64,000 nt of DNA, taken from NCBI GenBank assembly GCA_964417725.1, contig CAYQIV010000013.1:1-64000 (forward strand). Direction: 5' to 3'. Positions 9,457-18,702 of the stretch are shown here, one piece after another (positions within the stretch are counted from its first letter, which is position 1; the number at the start of each line of letters is the position of its first letter). Source of the DNA: SHZI01 sp964417725 (lineage in GTDB: Bacteria > Pseudomonadota > Gammaproteobacteria > Steroidobacterales > GCA-2729495). The notes below the pieces were generated by a model. The model ran no database searches. It worked only from the letters and a program-made list of their open reading frames with translations, and had not been told where the DNA came from. Both the position numbers and the translations under genes were made by a program.

Positions 9457-9487
9457 AGCCGCGGCGGGGCGCCCTCCCCGCACGCGC

Positions 9488-11332
9488 TCACGGCCAGTGC
9501 GCTTCGGCGTGATGGCAGGCAACCTGCGATTCGCCGACGGCGCGCAACGGCGGCGGCACCTCGGCACAGCGGGCATCGGCCCACGCGCAGCGCCCGCGAT
9601 AGGCGCAGCCGCCGCCGTCGGCCGGCAACACCGCGATGTCATCCACACCCAGCGCCGCGCGGCGGTGCTGGCGCGCCCGCTCGCGCACCGGGTCGGGGAT
9701 CGGCACCGCATCGAGCAGTGCCCGCGTATACGGGTGACGCGGCCGTTCGTAGAGCGCCTCGCTGTCGGCCACCTCGACGATCCGCCCGTGATACATGACC
9801 ATCACCCGCCGGCTGATGCGGCGCACGACGGCAAGGTCGTGGGCGATGAAGAGAATCGCCAGCCCCAGCGTGCGCTGCAGTTCATCGAGCAGCGCGATGA
9901 TGCCCGCCTGCACCGTCACGTCGAGCGCGCTCACCGGCTCGTCGCAGATCACCAGCGCCGGCTGCGTGATGAGCGCCCGGGCGATGCCGATACGCTGGCA
10001 CTGTCCGCCGGAGAACTGGTGCGGGTAGCGGTTCATCGCGGCGGCCTCGAGCCCGACCCGGACGAGCGCCGCGGCCACGCGCGCATCGCGTGCCGGGCGC
10101 GACAGATCGGGTTCGAACACGGTGAGCGGCTCGGCGATGATGTCGCGCACCGTCATGCGTGGATCGAGCGAGGCCAGCGGGTCCTGGAAGACGAGCTGCA
10201 GCGGCCGGCGCGCGTGGCGCAGCGCCTCGCCGTCGAGTACGGCGAGGTCGCGGCCCAGCACGCAGATGCGCCCGGTGGCCGGGGCGAGGAGGCGCAACAC
10301 GGCGCGCGCCAGCGTCGACTTGCCGCTGCCAGACTCACCGACGAGGCCGAGCGTCTCGCCGGGGGCGATGACGAAGCTGGCGTCATCGACGGCACGGTGC
10401 GCATGCGGTGAGCCGCCGGGCGAGGTCGCGCGGTAATCGACCGACAGGCCCTCGACCGCGAGCAGCGGCGTGCCATCCACCGGCGGGCGCGGCGGGCATG
10501 GCGCGTCGAGGCGCGGCACGGCGGCGAGCAGCGCCCGCGTGCCGGCGCTGCGCGGCGCGGCGTAGAGGTCTGTCACCGGCCCCTGCTCCAGGCATGCCCC
10601 GCGGTGCATCACCAGCACCCGCTCGCAGGTCCCGGCGACGAGACCGAGGTCGTGGGTGATGAACAGGATCGCGGTGTTGAACTCGCGGCGCAGCGCCAGC
10701 ATCAGCGTGACGATCTGCGCCTGTACGGTGACGTCGAGCGCCGTGGTCGGTTCGTCGGCGATGAGCAGCGCCGGGCGGCACAACAGCGCGCTGGCGATCA
10801 TGACCCGTTGGCGCATGCCGCCTGACAGCTCGTGCGGATACTGGCCGAGGCGCCGGTGCGGCGCACCGATGTGCACGGCATCGAGCAGGCGTGCGCACTC
10901 CGCCAGCGCGGCCCGGCGGCCGAGACCGCGATGTCGGCGCAGCACCAGCGACATCTGCGTGCCGATGGTCAGGTACGGGTTGAGGGCCGTCATCGGGTCC
11001 TGGAAGACCATCGCGAGGCGCGAGCCGCGCAGCCGCGCCCGTTCGGCATCCGGCATCGCCAGGAGGTCGTGGCCCTCGAACGATGCCCGGCCCGCCGCCC
11101 GGCCGTTGTCGGCCAGCAACCCGAGCAGTGCCAGCGCCACCTGGCTTTTGCCGGAACCGGATTCACCGACGAGGCCGAGGACGTCGCCCGGCGCCATGGT
11201 GAAGGACAGGCCGCGCACCGCATGGATCTCGCCGTCGCGCATCGCGAAACGCACGTCGAGGCCTTCGACCGCCAGCAGCGGCGCACCGGCCGGCACGTGG
11301 CCCGCGCCTTCACCCACGGCGCCCTCAGTCAT
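9488..11332 (-). CDS. Oligopeptide ABC transporter, fused ATP-binding protein (OppD-OppF type)
   Basis: This 614-residue protein contains two complete ABC ATPase domains. The first has Walker A GESGSGKS at 56-63 and signature LSGGMRQRV. The second has another GESGSGKST, FQDPLASLDPRM and signature FSGGQCQRI. The first half resembles OppD/DppD and the second OppF/DppF; the C-terminal Cys-containing tail (GCAYRGRCAWADARC) is typical of oligopeptide ABC ATPases. The ATG at 11332 overlaps the oppC stop by 8 bases. It energises the OppB/OppC channel, presumably as a single-chain replacement for the usual heterodimer. Confidence 0.92.
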   Translation of the reverse strand: MTEGAVGEGAGHVPAGAPLLAVEGLDVRFAMRDGEIHAVRGLSFTMAPGDVLGLVGESGSGKSQVALALLGLLADNGRAAGRASFEGHDLLAMPDAERARLRGSRLAMVFQDPMTALNPYLTIGTQMSLVLRRHRGLGRRAALAECARLLDAVHIGAPHRRLGQYPHELSGGMRQRVMIASALLCRPALLIADEPTTALDVTVQAQIVTLMLALRREFNTAILFITHDLGLVAGTCERVLVMHRGACLEQGPVTDLYAAPRSAGTRALLAAVPRLDAPCPPRPPVDGTPLLAVEGLSVDYRATSPGGSPHAHRAVDDASFVIAPGETLGLVGESGSGKSTLARAVLRLLAPATGRICVLGRDLAVLDGEALRHARRPLQLVFQDPLASLDPRMTVRDIIAEPLTVFEPDLSRPARDARVAAALVRVGLEAAAMNRYPHQFSGGQCQRIGIARALITQPALVICDEPVSALDVTVQAGIIALLDELQRTLGLAILFIAHDLAVVRRISRRVMVMYHGRIVEVADSEALYERPRHPYTRALLDAVPIPDPVRERARQHRRAALGVDDIAVLPADGGGCAYRGRCAWADARCAEVPPPLRAVGESQVACHHAEAHWP

Positions 11333-12209
11333 GGCGCGCCCGCGGGTCGAGCGCATCGCGCAGGCCATCGCCGAGGAAGTTAAGGCACAGCAGCGTGGTG
11401 GCGAGGCACAGCGCCGGGAACAGCAGCATCCACGGCGCGGTCTCCATTTCCAGTGCGCCCTCGCTGACCAGTGCGCCCCATGAAGTCATCGGCTCCTGCA
11501 CGCCGAGGCCGAGGAAGCTGAGGAACGATTCGACGAGGATCACCTGCGGGATGGTCAGCGTGACGTAGACGACGACCACGCCAAGCAGGTTGGGCACGAT
11601 GTGGCGGGCGATGATGCGCGCCGTCGGCACGCCGGCGACCCGTGCCGCCTCGACGAACTCGCGCCGGCGCAGCCCCAGCGCCTGGCCGCGGACGATGCGC
11701 GCCATGTCGAGCCAGTTGATCGCGCCGATGGCGACGAAGATCAGCACGATGTGGCGACCGAAGAGCACCATCAGGAGGATGACGAAAAACATGAAGGGCA
11801 GCGCGTAGAGGATGTCGACGATGCGCATCATCACCCGGTCGGTGAGCCCGCCGACGAAGCCGGCCACCGCGCCCCACAGAATGCCCAGCACCAGGCTGAC
11901 GAAGGTCGACACCAGACCGACGAGCAACGAGATGCGCCCACCGTGCAGGGTACGCACGAACAGGTCGCGGCCAAGGCCATCGGTGCCGAAGACGTGGCCG
12001 TCGGCCAGGCGCGGCGCGGCGGCGATGAGGTCCCAGTCGGGGCGGTCGGGCGGGTACGGGCTGAGCAGCGGCCCGAAGACCACCAGCAGGACGATGCAGG
12101 CGAGGATCGCGGCCGCGCCCATCGCCGCGCGATTGCGGGCCAGCGCGTGCCCGGCGTCGTCCCACAGGCTGCGCGGTACTGGCGCTGCCGTGCCTGCTGG
12201 CCCGTTCAC
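11325..12209 (-). CDS. oppC: Oligopeptide ABC transporter permease OppC
   Basis: This 294-residue inner-membrane permease has an N-terminal membrane segment, the linker FGTDGLGRDLFVRTLHGGRISL typical of OppC/DppC, and the EAA motif region (FVEAARVAGVPTARIIARHIVPN) that contacts the ATPase. The start is GTG at 12209, which overlaps the oppB stop as GTGA, so translation is coupled. It pairs with OppB to form the peptide channel. Confidence 0.93.
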   Translation of the reverse strand: MNGPAGTAAPVPRSLWDDAGHALARNRAAMGAAAILACIVLLVVFGPLLSPYPPDRPDWDLIAAAPRLADGHVFGTDGLGRDLFVRTLHGGRISLLVGLVSTFVSLVLGILWGAVAGFVGGLTDRVMMRIVDILYALPFMFFVILLMVLFGRHIVLIFVAIGAINWLDMARIVRGQALGLRRREFVEAARVAGVPTARIIARHIVPNLLGVVVVYVTLTIPQVILVESFLSFLGLGVQEPMTSWGALVSEGALEMETAPWMLLFPALCLATTLLCLNFLGDGLRDALDPRARHD

Positions 12210-13129
12210 CGCTGCCGGACCCGCGGGTCGAGCCAGCCATAGAGCACGTCGACGATGAAATTGGCGACGATGATCAGCACGCCGTAGAAGATGACGATGC
12301 CCATCACCAGGGTGTAGTCGCGGTTGAGCGCCCCCTGGACGAAGAAGCGGCCGAGGCCGGGCAGCCCGTAGATCTGCTCGATGACCACCGAGCCGGTGAC
12401 CAGCGCCGCGACTGCCGGGCCGAGGTACGACACCACCGGTACCAGCGCCGGCTTGAGTGCATGACGCAGGATGAGGGTGGCGGGGCCGAGGCCCTGGGCG
12501 CGCGCGGTGCGGATCCACGGGCTCTTGAGCACATCGATCATGCTGCCGCGGGTCAGGCGCGCGATGTAGGCGACCTGGGTCAGCGCCAGCGTCGTTACCG
12601 GCAGGGCGAGGTGGGCAAGGTCACCGTCACCAAAGCCGCCGGCCGGCAGCCAGCCCAGGGTGACGGCAAAGAGCAGCACCAGCAGCGGCGCGGTGACGAA
12701 GTTCGGCACCGAGATGCCGGTCATCGCCAGCGTCATCAGCACGTGGTCGAAAACGGTGTTCTGGCGCACCGCGGCCAGCGTGCCGAGCGCCACGCCGACC
12801 AGCATGGCGAGCAACATGGCCAGCCCGCCGACGCGCAGCGAGACGCCAAAACCGGTGCGGATCAATTCGGTGACGCTGCGGTCGCGATACTGGAACGACG
12901 GCCCGAAGTCGCCGCGCGCGATGTTGCCGAGATAGCGCACGAACTGCCGCGGCAGCGATTCGTCGAGGTGGTAGGCCTGGCGCAGGTTGGCCTCGACCTG
13001 CGGCGGCAAGCGCTTTTCGCTGTCGAAGGGGCCGCCCGGCGCGGCGCGGATCATGAAGAAGGCCAGCGCCACCAGCACCAGCAGCGTCGGGATCGCATCG
13101 AGGAGTCTTCGCAGCGTGAAGCGCAGCAT
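12206..13129 (-). CDS. oppB: Oligopeptide ABC transporter permease OppB
   Basis: This 307-residue permease begins MLRFTLRRLLDAIPTLLVLV, with six predicted membrane segments and the EAA-type loop (IRTARAQGLGPATLILRHALKPAL). It ends IVDVLYGWLDPRVR, which is characteristic of OppB/DppB. It lies 10 bp downstream of oppA and overlaps oppC by 4 bases. It forms half of the peptide translocation channel. Confidence 0.93.
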   Translation of the reverse strand: MLRFTLRRLLDAIPTLLVLVALAFFMIRAAPGGPFDSEKRLPPQVEANLRQAYHLDESLPRQFVRYLGNIARGDFGPSFQYRDRSVTELIRTGFGVSLRVGGLAMLLAMLVGVALGTLAAVRQNTVFDHVLMTLAMTGISVPNFVTAPLLVLLFAVTLGWLPAGGFGDGDLAHLALPVTTLALTQVAYIARLTRGSMIDVLKSPWIRTARAQGLGPATLILRHALKPALVPVVSYLGPAVAALVTGSVVIEQIYGLPGLGRFFVQGALNRDYTLVMGIVIFYGVLIIVANFIVDVLYGWLDPRVRQR

Positions 13130-13139
13130 GCGGAGCGGT

Positions 13140-14834
13140 TCAGTGGGCGAGGATGCGCAGGTGGCGCGAGTGGTGATGGTCGAGGATGTTGGCCGCGTAG
13201 CCGTCGACCCATGGCTTGACCAGCTTCTTGCTGACGTAGAAGTACACCGGGATCAGCGGCTGGTCGGCGAGCATGACGCGCTCGGCCTCGGCGAGCAGGT
13301 TCATGCGCAGCGCCGGATCGCCTTCGCGGGCGGCGCGCCCGAGCAGCGCGTCGTAGTGCGGGTTGCTGTAGCCCATGTCGTTGATGCCGTGCTGCGAGTG
13401 GAGGATCTCGGCGAAAGTGTACGGGTCATCGTAGTCACCGATCCACGCATAGCGGAACACCTCGGTGTCGATGCGCTCGCGGCGCGTCTGGAGGAAGACC
13501 TGCCACTCCTGGTTGGCGAGCGTGGTCTGCACGCCGAGCACCTCGCGCCACATTGCCGCGATGGCCGCCGTGAGCCGCCGGTGGTTGTTGTCAGTGTTAT
13601 AGAGCAGCGTGACACGCAGCGGCTGGCGCGCCGAATAGCCGGCCTCGGCATACAGCCGGCGCGCCTCGGCATGGCGTTGCGCCGGCGTCCAGCCGGCCCA
13701 CTCGGGCTGTGGCGGGGCATAGCCGGTGACCGGCGGCACCCATGTCCAGGCCGGGATCTCGCCCGCCCCGCTGATGCGTGCGGTGAGGATCTCACGGTCG
13801 ATGGCCAGCGCCAGCGCGCGGCGCAGCGCCAGGTTGCCGGCGAACGGGGGGCGGGTCATGTTGTAGCCGAACACATAGCTGCCGAGGTACGGCGCGATGT
13901 GCAGTTCATCGGGCAGGTGGCGGCGCAGCCAGCCGATCTGGCGTGCCGGTACGCTGCCCGTCATGTCGAGGGCCCCGGCGCGGTAGCGACTGAGTTCGGC
14001 ATCGGCATTCTCGATGGCGAGGTACCAGACCTCGTCGATGACGGTCGAGACGTCATCGCGGTAATGCGCGTTGCGTTCGGCACGGATGTGCGACTGCATC
14101 GACCACTCGACGAGGCGGTAGGCGCCGTTGCCGACCAGCGTGCCGGGGCGGGCGAAGCGCAGGCCATGCGCCTCGACCGTCGGCCGGTGCACGGGGTAGG
14201 TGCTGGCATGGGTCAGGAGGCCGAGGAAATACGGCGTCGGCGCATCGAGGCGGATTTCGAGGGTCAACGGGCCGAGGGCGCGCACGCCGAGCGCTGCCGG
14301 CGGCCGCTCGCCGGCGATCACCGCCGTGGCATTGGCGATCGGCGCGAGGATCGCCGAGTATTTCGACAGCGTGGCCGGGTCGGCACTGCGCCGCAGGCCA
14401 TACTCGAAGTCCGCGGCGGTCACCGGGTCGCCATTTGACCAGCGCCCATCCGGGTGCAGTTCGAAGGTGTAGACGAGGCCATCGGCGCTGACCGTCCAGC
14501 GCCGCGCCGCGCCAGGCACCAGCCGGCCATCGGGCGCCTCGGTGACCAGGCCTTCGTAGAGGTCCCGCAACACGTTCGAGGCGGTGACGCTTTCGGCGCG
14601 GTGCGGGTCGAGCGTTTCGGGTTCGGCGCCGTTGCCCCGCCGCAGGACCTGCACGGCGGCCAGTTCGCGGCCGCTGGCCCCACCGATGCGTGGTGCCGGT
14701 GCGGCGGCTTCCGGCTGAGCGGCGGCGGGGCCGGGATCCGGGGCACCACAGCCGGCGGCGAGCAGCGCGAGCGCCAGCCCCACCGCAGCGCGTGGCGCGC
14801 GGACGGCCCGCCGCCCGCCGTCAGTGCCCGCCAC
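13140..14834 (-). CDS. oppA: Oligopeptide-binding lipoprotein OppA
   Basis: This 564-residue extracytoplasmic binding protein is of the SBP_bac_5 family. A hydrophobic leader ends in LLAAGC with lipidated Cys29, unlike the soluble periplasmic OppA of enterics. Family motifs include GAEPETLDPHRAE, LYEGLV, and the central WSNGDPVTAADFEYGLRR. The GTG start at 14834 lies within the last codons of mnmG (14-base overlap), so the importer operon may be read from the mnmG transcript. It delivers peptides to OppB/C. Confidence 0.93.
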   Translation of the reverse strand: MAGTDGGRRAVRAPRAAVGLALALLAAGCGAPDPGPAAAQPEAAAPAPRIGGASGRELAAVQVLRRGNGAEPETLDPHRAESVTASNVLRDLYEGLVTEAPDGRLVPGAARRWTVSADGLVYTFELHPDGRWSNGDPVTAADFEYGLRRSADPATLSKYSAILAPIANATAVIAGERPPAALGVRALGPLTLEIRLDAPTPYFLGLLTHASTYPVHRPTVEAHGLRFARPGTLVGNGAYRLVEWSMQSHIRAERNAHYRDDVSTVIDEVWYLAIENADAELSRYRAGALDMTGSVPARQIGWLRRHLPDELHIAPYLGSYVFGYNMTRPPFAGNLALRRALALAIDREILTARISGAGEIPAWTWVPPVTGYAPPQPEWAGWTPAQRHAEARRLYAEAGYSARQPLRVTLLYNTDNNHRRLTAAIAAMWREVLGVQTTLANQEWQVFLQTRRERIDTEVFRYAWIGDYDDPYTFAEILHSQHGINDMGYSNPHYDALLGRAAREGDPALRMNLLAEAERVMLADQPLIPVYFYVSKKLVKPWVDGYAANILDHHHSRHLRILAH

Positions 14835-16722
14835 GGCCGCGCTTTTTCAGGTGGACGAGCAGCATCGACACCGCCGCCGGCGTCACACCCTGGACACGCG
14901 ACGCCTGGCCGACGGTGAGCGGGCGCACGGCAGCGAGCTTCTGGCGCACCTCGTGGGACAGCCCGGCGACGCGCGCGTAGTCGAGATCCGACGGCAGGGA
15001 CAGCGCGGCGTAATGGCGGGCCCGCTCGACTTCCTCGTGCTGGCGCCTGAGGTAGCCGTCGTAGCGCGCACGGATCTCGATGGCGGCGATGACCTGCTCG
15101 GCGCACTCGGCCGGCTCGTCGGCCGGCGCCGGGCGCGGCCCGACCGGCTGCAGCGCCGCGAGCTGCGCGTGGCCGATGCCCGGGCGGCGCAGCAGGTCGA
15201 GCGCGCGGGCATCCTGGCGCAGCTCGCCGGGCAGGACCGCGCGCTCCTCCGGTGCGAGGTGTCCGGGACGCACCATGATGGTGGCAAGGCGCGCGGTCTC
15301 GGCGGCGATGGCCGCCACCTTGTGGTTGAAGGTGACCCAGCGGGTCTCGTCGACGAGCCCGAGCTCGCGGCCAGTCGGGGTCAGGCGCTCGTCGGCATTG
15401 TCCTCGCGCAGCAGCAGGCGGTGCTCGGCGCGGCTGGTGAACATGCGGTAGGGCTCGTTGGTGCCGCGGGTCACGAGGTCATCGACGAGCACACCGAGAT
15501 AGGCCTGGTCGCGACGCGGTGTCCACGGCGGCAGGTCCTGCGCCGCGCGGGCGGCATTGAGCCCGGCGAGCAGGCCCTGCGCCGCGGCCTCCTCGTAGCC
15601 GGTGGTGCCGTTGACCTGCCCGGCGAAATACAGTCCGGCGAGGGCGCGCGTCTCGAGGCCAGGCCACAGGCCACGCGGGTCGTACCAGTCGTACTCGATG
15701 GCGTAGCCGGGCTGGGTGAGCGTGGCGTGGGCGAAACCGGGCAAGGTACGCACGAACGCCAGCTGCACGTCGGCCGGCAGGCTGGTCGAGATGCCGTTGG
15801 GATACAGCTCGTGGCTGTCGAGGCCTTCCGGCTCGATGAACACCTGGTGGCTGTCGCGGTCAGCGAAGCGCACCACCTTGTCCTCCACCGACGGGCAGTA
15901 GCGCGGCCCGATACCCTCGATGAGGCCGGTGTACAGCGGCGAGCGGTCGAGCGCGGTGCGGATGATGTCGTGGGTCTGCGGCGTGGTGCGGGTGATGTGG
16001 CAGGGCACCTGCCGCGGGTGTTCGCTGCGTCGGCCGAGGAACGAGAACACCGGGCGCGGCTCGTCACCAGGCTGGACGCGCAGCTGGCTGAAATCCACCG
16101 TCCGCGCGTCGATGCGTGGTGGTGTACCGGTCTTGAGCCGGCCAACGCCGGGCGCGAGCTCGCGCAGGCGGGCCGCGAGGCGCTGCGCCGGGGCATCACC
16201 GACGCGCCCGCCCGGACGGCTGTCGAGACCGACATGGAGCCGCCCGGCGAGAAAGGTGCCGGTGGTCAGGACGACCGCGCGGGCGCGCAAGTGCTCGCCG
16301 GCGGCGGTGACGACACCGACGACCCGGCCGTGCTCGATGATCAGGTCGTCGACCGACGCCTGGCACAGCACGAGGCCGGGCTGCGCGGCGAGCAGGGCCT
16401 GAATGGCCTCGCGGTAGAGCCGACGGTCGGCCTGGGCGCGGGTTGCGCGCACCGCCGGACCCTTGCTGGCGTTGAGGGTCCTGAAGTGGATGCCGGCACG
16501 GTCGGCGGCGCGGGCCATCAGGCCGCCGAGGGCATCGACCTCGCGCGCCAGATGCCCCTTGCCGATGCCACCGATGGCCGGGTTGCAGCTCATCTGGCCG
16601 AGGGTGTCGAGGCGCTGGGTGACGAGCAGCGTGCGCGCGCCGGCCCGCGCCGCCGCGGCCGCGGCCTCAGTGCCGGCGTGGCCGCCGCCGATGACGATGA
16701 CGTCGTGGCTGTCTCCGGGCAT
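14821..16722 (-). CDS. mnmG: tRNA uridine-5-carboxymethylaminomethyl modification enzyme MnmG
   Basis: This 633-residue FAD enzyme works with MnmE to install carboxymethylaminomethyl at the wobble U34 of certain tRNAs. It starts MPGDSHDVIVIGGGHAG with the FAD dinucleotide motif at residues 12-17. It contains MSCNPAIGGIGKGHL and TGTFLAGRLHVG, both strongly conserved in GidA proteins, and the C-terminal helical domain. It is separated from its partner mnmE by GGDEF, PIN and Fic-remnant genes. Its usual downstream neighbour rsmG is displaced by the opp operon and other genes. Confidence 0.96.
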   Translation of the reverse strand: MPGDSHDVIVIGGGHAGTEAAAAAARAGARTLLVTQRLDTLGQMSCNPAIGGIGKGHLAREVDALGGLMARAADRAGIHFRTLNASKGPAVRATRAQADRRLYREAIQALLAAQPGLVLCQASVDDLIIEHGRVVGVVTAAGEHLRARAVVLTTGTFLAGRLHVGLDSRPGGRVGDAPAQRLAARLRELAPGVGRLKTGTPPRIDARTVDFSQLRVQPGDEPRPVFSFLGRRSEHPRQVPCHITRTTPQTHDIIRTALDRSPLYTGLIEGIGPRYCPSVEDKVVRFADRDSHQVFIEPEGLDSHELYPNGISTSLPADVQLAFVRTLPGFAHATLTQPGYAIEYDWYDPRGLWPGLETRALAGLYFAGQVNGTTGYEEAAAQGLLAGLNAARAAQDLPPWTPRRDQAYLGVLVDDLVTRGTNEPYRMFTSRAEHRLLLREDNADERLTPTGRELGLVDETRWVTFNHKVAAIAAETARLATIMVRPGHLAPEERAVLPGELRQDARALDLLRRPGIGHAQLAALQPVGPRPAPADEPAECAEQVIAAIEIRARYDGYLRRQHEEVERARHYAALSLPSDLDYARVAGLSHEVRQKLAAVRPLTVGQASRVQGVTPAAVSMLLVHLKKRGRGGH

Positions 16723-16821
16723 CGCGTGGGGAATCCGCTGCAACGGGCGCGCCGGCATTGTAAAGGACGCCCGCCACGGCCCGTGCCGCGTGTCACGCAC
16801 CGGTTATGTCAAGCGTGGCGC

Positions 16822-16843
16822 GACTGTGAACTGGGTCACGGTC
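16822..16843. promoter_or_regulatory. CRP/Vfr-like operator dyad
   Basis: The core TGTGA-N6-TCACG (16825-16840) lies inside a longer dyad GACTGTGA-N6-TCACGGTC that is symmetric in seven of eight pairs. It matches the CRP half-site pair TGTGA-N6-TCACA at nine of ten bases. It sits in the divergent spacer, about 85 bp upstream of the GGDEF gene and 100 bp upstream of mnmG. No CRP gene is in the window, so the role is inference. Confidence 0.4.
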
Positions 16844-16928
16844 CGGCCGCGCGTGGGCGTGCCAGCATGCGTCGCAGCGGTGCCCCGCGCACCGTGCCAG
16901 GCCGGCGCAACACCCCATAACCATAAAG

Positions 16929-18134
16929 ATGCGCGAACCCATGGAAGACCTTCCCGCCCGACCCGCCGTGGCCGGCACGACTCCCGCCAACGCGGGCCGC
17001 CCTGCCCTGCCGGCGCCGCCCGCAGGGCTGGCCACGGGCCTCTACATCCTCTGGGCCGGCATCGCCTGGGGGGCACACGTCTCCGGACTGGCCGTACTCC
17101 AGACCGGAACCGGCTGGATCCTTGCCCTGGGTGCGGCGCTGACGGTCGCCCTGTTCCACAACCTGGTCATGCTGCCAGCCGGCGAACAACCCGGCCGCGG
17201 GGCCGGCTGCATCGCCCAGTCGCTGATGGGCCTCATCTGGGCCGCGCTCTACGGCCACTTCGCGGCCGGCGGCACCCTGCTCGCGGGCGGCATGAGCCTC
17301 AGCGCCGTGCTGCTGGCCCTGCCCGCCGGGCAGCGGCGCGTGTTGCGATTCCTGATGGGCGGCTCGCTGTGCACCCTGGCCGGCGTGCAGTCCCTGCCAC
17401 TGCTGGCCGGCGACTTTGCGGTCGCACGCCTGGTCGACATGCTGGTGCTCGGCGGTGCGCTGGCCGTGGTCTACATTGCCGTCGATGCCTTCGCCGGCTG
17501 GCTGGATGAGTGGCGCCGCGAAGGTGACGAGCGCCTGCGCGACATGCAGGTGGCGCTCACCCGACTGGTGCGCCGGATGGAACGCGACCAGCAGAGCAAT
17601 GCCTGGAACCGGCACCAGATCCTCGACGCCGTGGCGCGCGAAAAAGCCCGGGCCGAACGCGGTGGCGAGGCCTTTTGCGTGCTGCTGCTCGACATCGACC
17701 ACTTCCACGCACTCAATGACCAGCTCGGGCCGGAGGGCGGCGAACGCATCCTCGCCACCTTCGCGCGGCGCGTGCGCAGCGTGCTGCGCGGCGTGGATCT
17801 CGTCAACGCCAACCAGATCCCCGGCGCCCTCGGCCGGCTCGGCGGCGAGGAATTCATCATCATCGCTCCGGCGACGACCCTCGGCGGCGCCCTGCGCTGC
17901 GCCGAGCGCATCCGCCAGGCCGTCGTCCGCAGGCCGTTCAGCGGGCTGCACCAGGTGACCGTGTCGATCGGCATCGCCGAATACCATGCCGGCGAATCCG
18001 TCACCGAACTCATTGCCCGCGCCGACAAGGCGCTCTACAGCGCGCGCAGTGCGGGGCGCAACCGCGTTCACTGCGCCACCGCCGACGGTGCCCGCAGCAA
18101 GGTCATCATGCCGGAGTTCCCCGCGGCGTCGTGA
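16929..18134 (+). CDS. Membrane-anchored GGDEF-domain protein (probable diguanylate cyclase)
   Basis: This 401-residue protein has about six membrane segments (residues 33-190), then a linker helix and a GGDEF domain (about 225-390). The active-site motif is GGEEF at 305-309, and the metal site DIDHFH is at about 255-260. The domain looks divergent: the usual D-x-LT-G-L-x-NR opening is reduced to NAWNRHQIL, there is extra sequence before GGEEF, and no RxxD inhibitory site occurs at the normal position. It probably makes cyclic-di-GMP, but activity is not assured. It is divergent from mnmG, with a CRP-like dyad in the spacer. Confidence 0.8.
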   Translation: MREPMEDLPARPAVAGTTPANAGRPALPAPPAGLATGLYILWAGIAWGAHVSGLAVLQTGTGWILALGAALTVALFHNLVMLPAGEQPGRGAGCIAQSLMGLIWAALYGHFAAGGTLLAGGMSLSAVLLALPAGQRRVLRFLMGGSLCTLAGVQSLPLLAGDFAVARLVDMLVLGGALAVVYIAVDAFAGWLDEWRREGDERLRDMQVALTRLVRRMERDQQSNAWNRHQILDAVAREKARAERGGEAFCVLLLDIDHFHALNDQLGPEGGERILATFARRVRSVLRGVDLVNANQIPGALGRLGGEEFIIIAPATTLGGALRCAERIRQAVVRRPFSGLHQVTVSIGIAEYHAGESVTELIARADKALYSARSAGRNRVHCATADGARSKVIMPEFPAAS

Positions 18135-18251
18135 CGGGCAAGCGGCGGCGGACAAATCGAATGACGCGCGCCCGTTCACCGGCCTGGCCACCGAAAGCAG
18201 CGTCGGGCATGCTGGCGCTGACAGGCCCGTCAAATCGATGGCAGGACCGGC

Positions 18252-18677
18252 ATGGAAGAAGTCGTCCTCGACACCAATGTGCTGCTCGCCCTGTGGATCT
18301 TTGACGACCCGGAAGTGGCGCCTTTGCGGGCCAGCCTGGAAGCCGGGACGCTTTCGCCGGTGCGCTCCGCGGAAACCGATGCCGAGCTGGCCGAGGTCCT
18401 CGCCCGACCGGCGCTGTTCAACATCACGCCGGAATGCCAGGCCGAATTGCAGCAGGCCTGGCAGGCCCGGGCCCGCCTGGTGACCGGGGTGGTGGCCGCC
18501 CTGGCCCGCTGCCGGGACCCTCTGGACCAGAAGTTCGTGGATCTGGCCGTCACCGTCGGGGCCCGCTGGCTCATCACCCGGGACAAGGCCCTGCTCAAGC
18601 TGAACCGCAAGCTGAAGGGCCGGATACCGACCATCGCGACGCCGGCAACCTATGCCGCCCGGGTTAACGGGGGGTAG
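18252..18677 (+). CDS. PIN-domain protein, putative toxin-type RNase
   Basis: This 141-residue PIN_3-type protein has the acidic residues expected of a PIN nuclease: Asp7 (LDTN), Asp43/Glu45, Asp92 and Asp97 (DPLDQKFVDLA) and Asp111 (ITRDKALL). Members are mostly VapC-like toxins or orphan RNases. AGGA lies just upstream of the ATG. No antitoxin gene is recognisable within the 117 bp upstream or immediately downstream, so this looks like an orphan; a housekeeping or decayed role is possible. Confidence 0.75.
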   Translation: MEEVVLDTNVLLALWIFDDPEVAPLRASLEAGTLSPVRSAETDAELAEVLARPALFNITPECQAELQQAWQARARLVTGVVAALARCRDPLDQKFVDLAVTVGARWLITRDKALLKLNRKLKGRIPTIATPATYAARVNGG

Positions 18678-18702
18678 GGACACTTATCAGGGTCCCCTTC
18701 CG

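Noticed and set aside
14824..16920. 698-codon frame antisense to mnmG
   Set aside because: mnmG is certain; the antisense translation is compositionally biased and unlike any protein.
18675..18702. Partly palindromic GGGACACTTATCAGGGTCCC as a REP/transposase-associated repeat
   Set aside because: Only one copy was noticed in the window and the arms pair imperfectly, so a repeat call is not supported; mentioned only as a possible joint.
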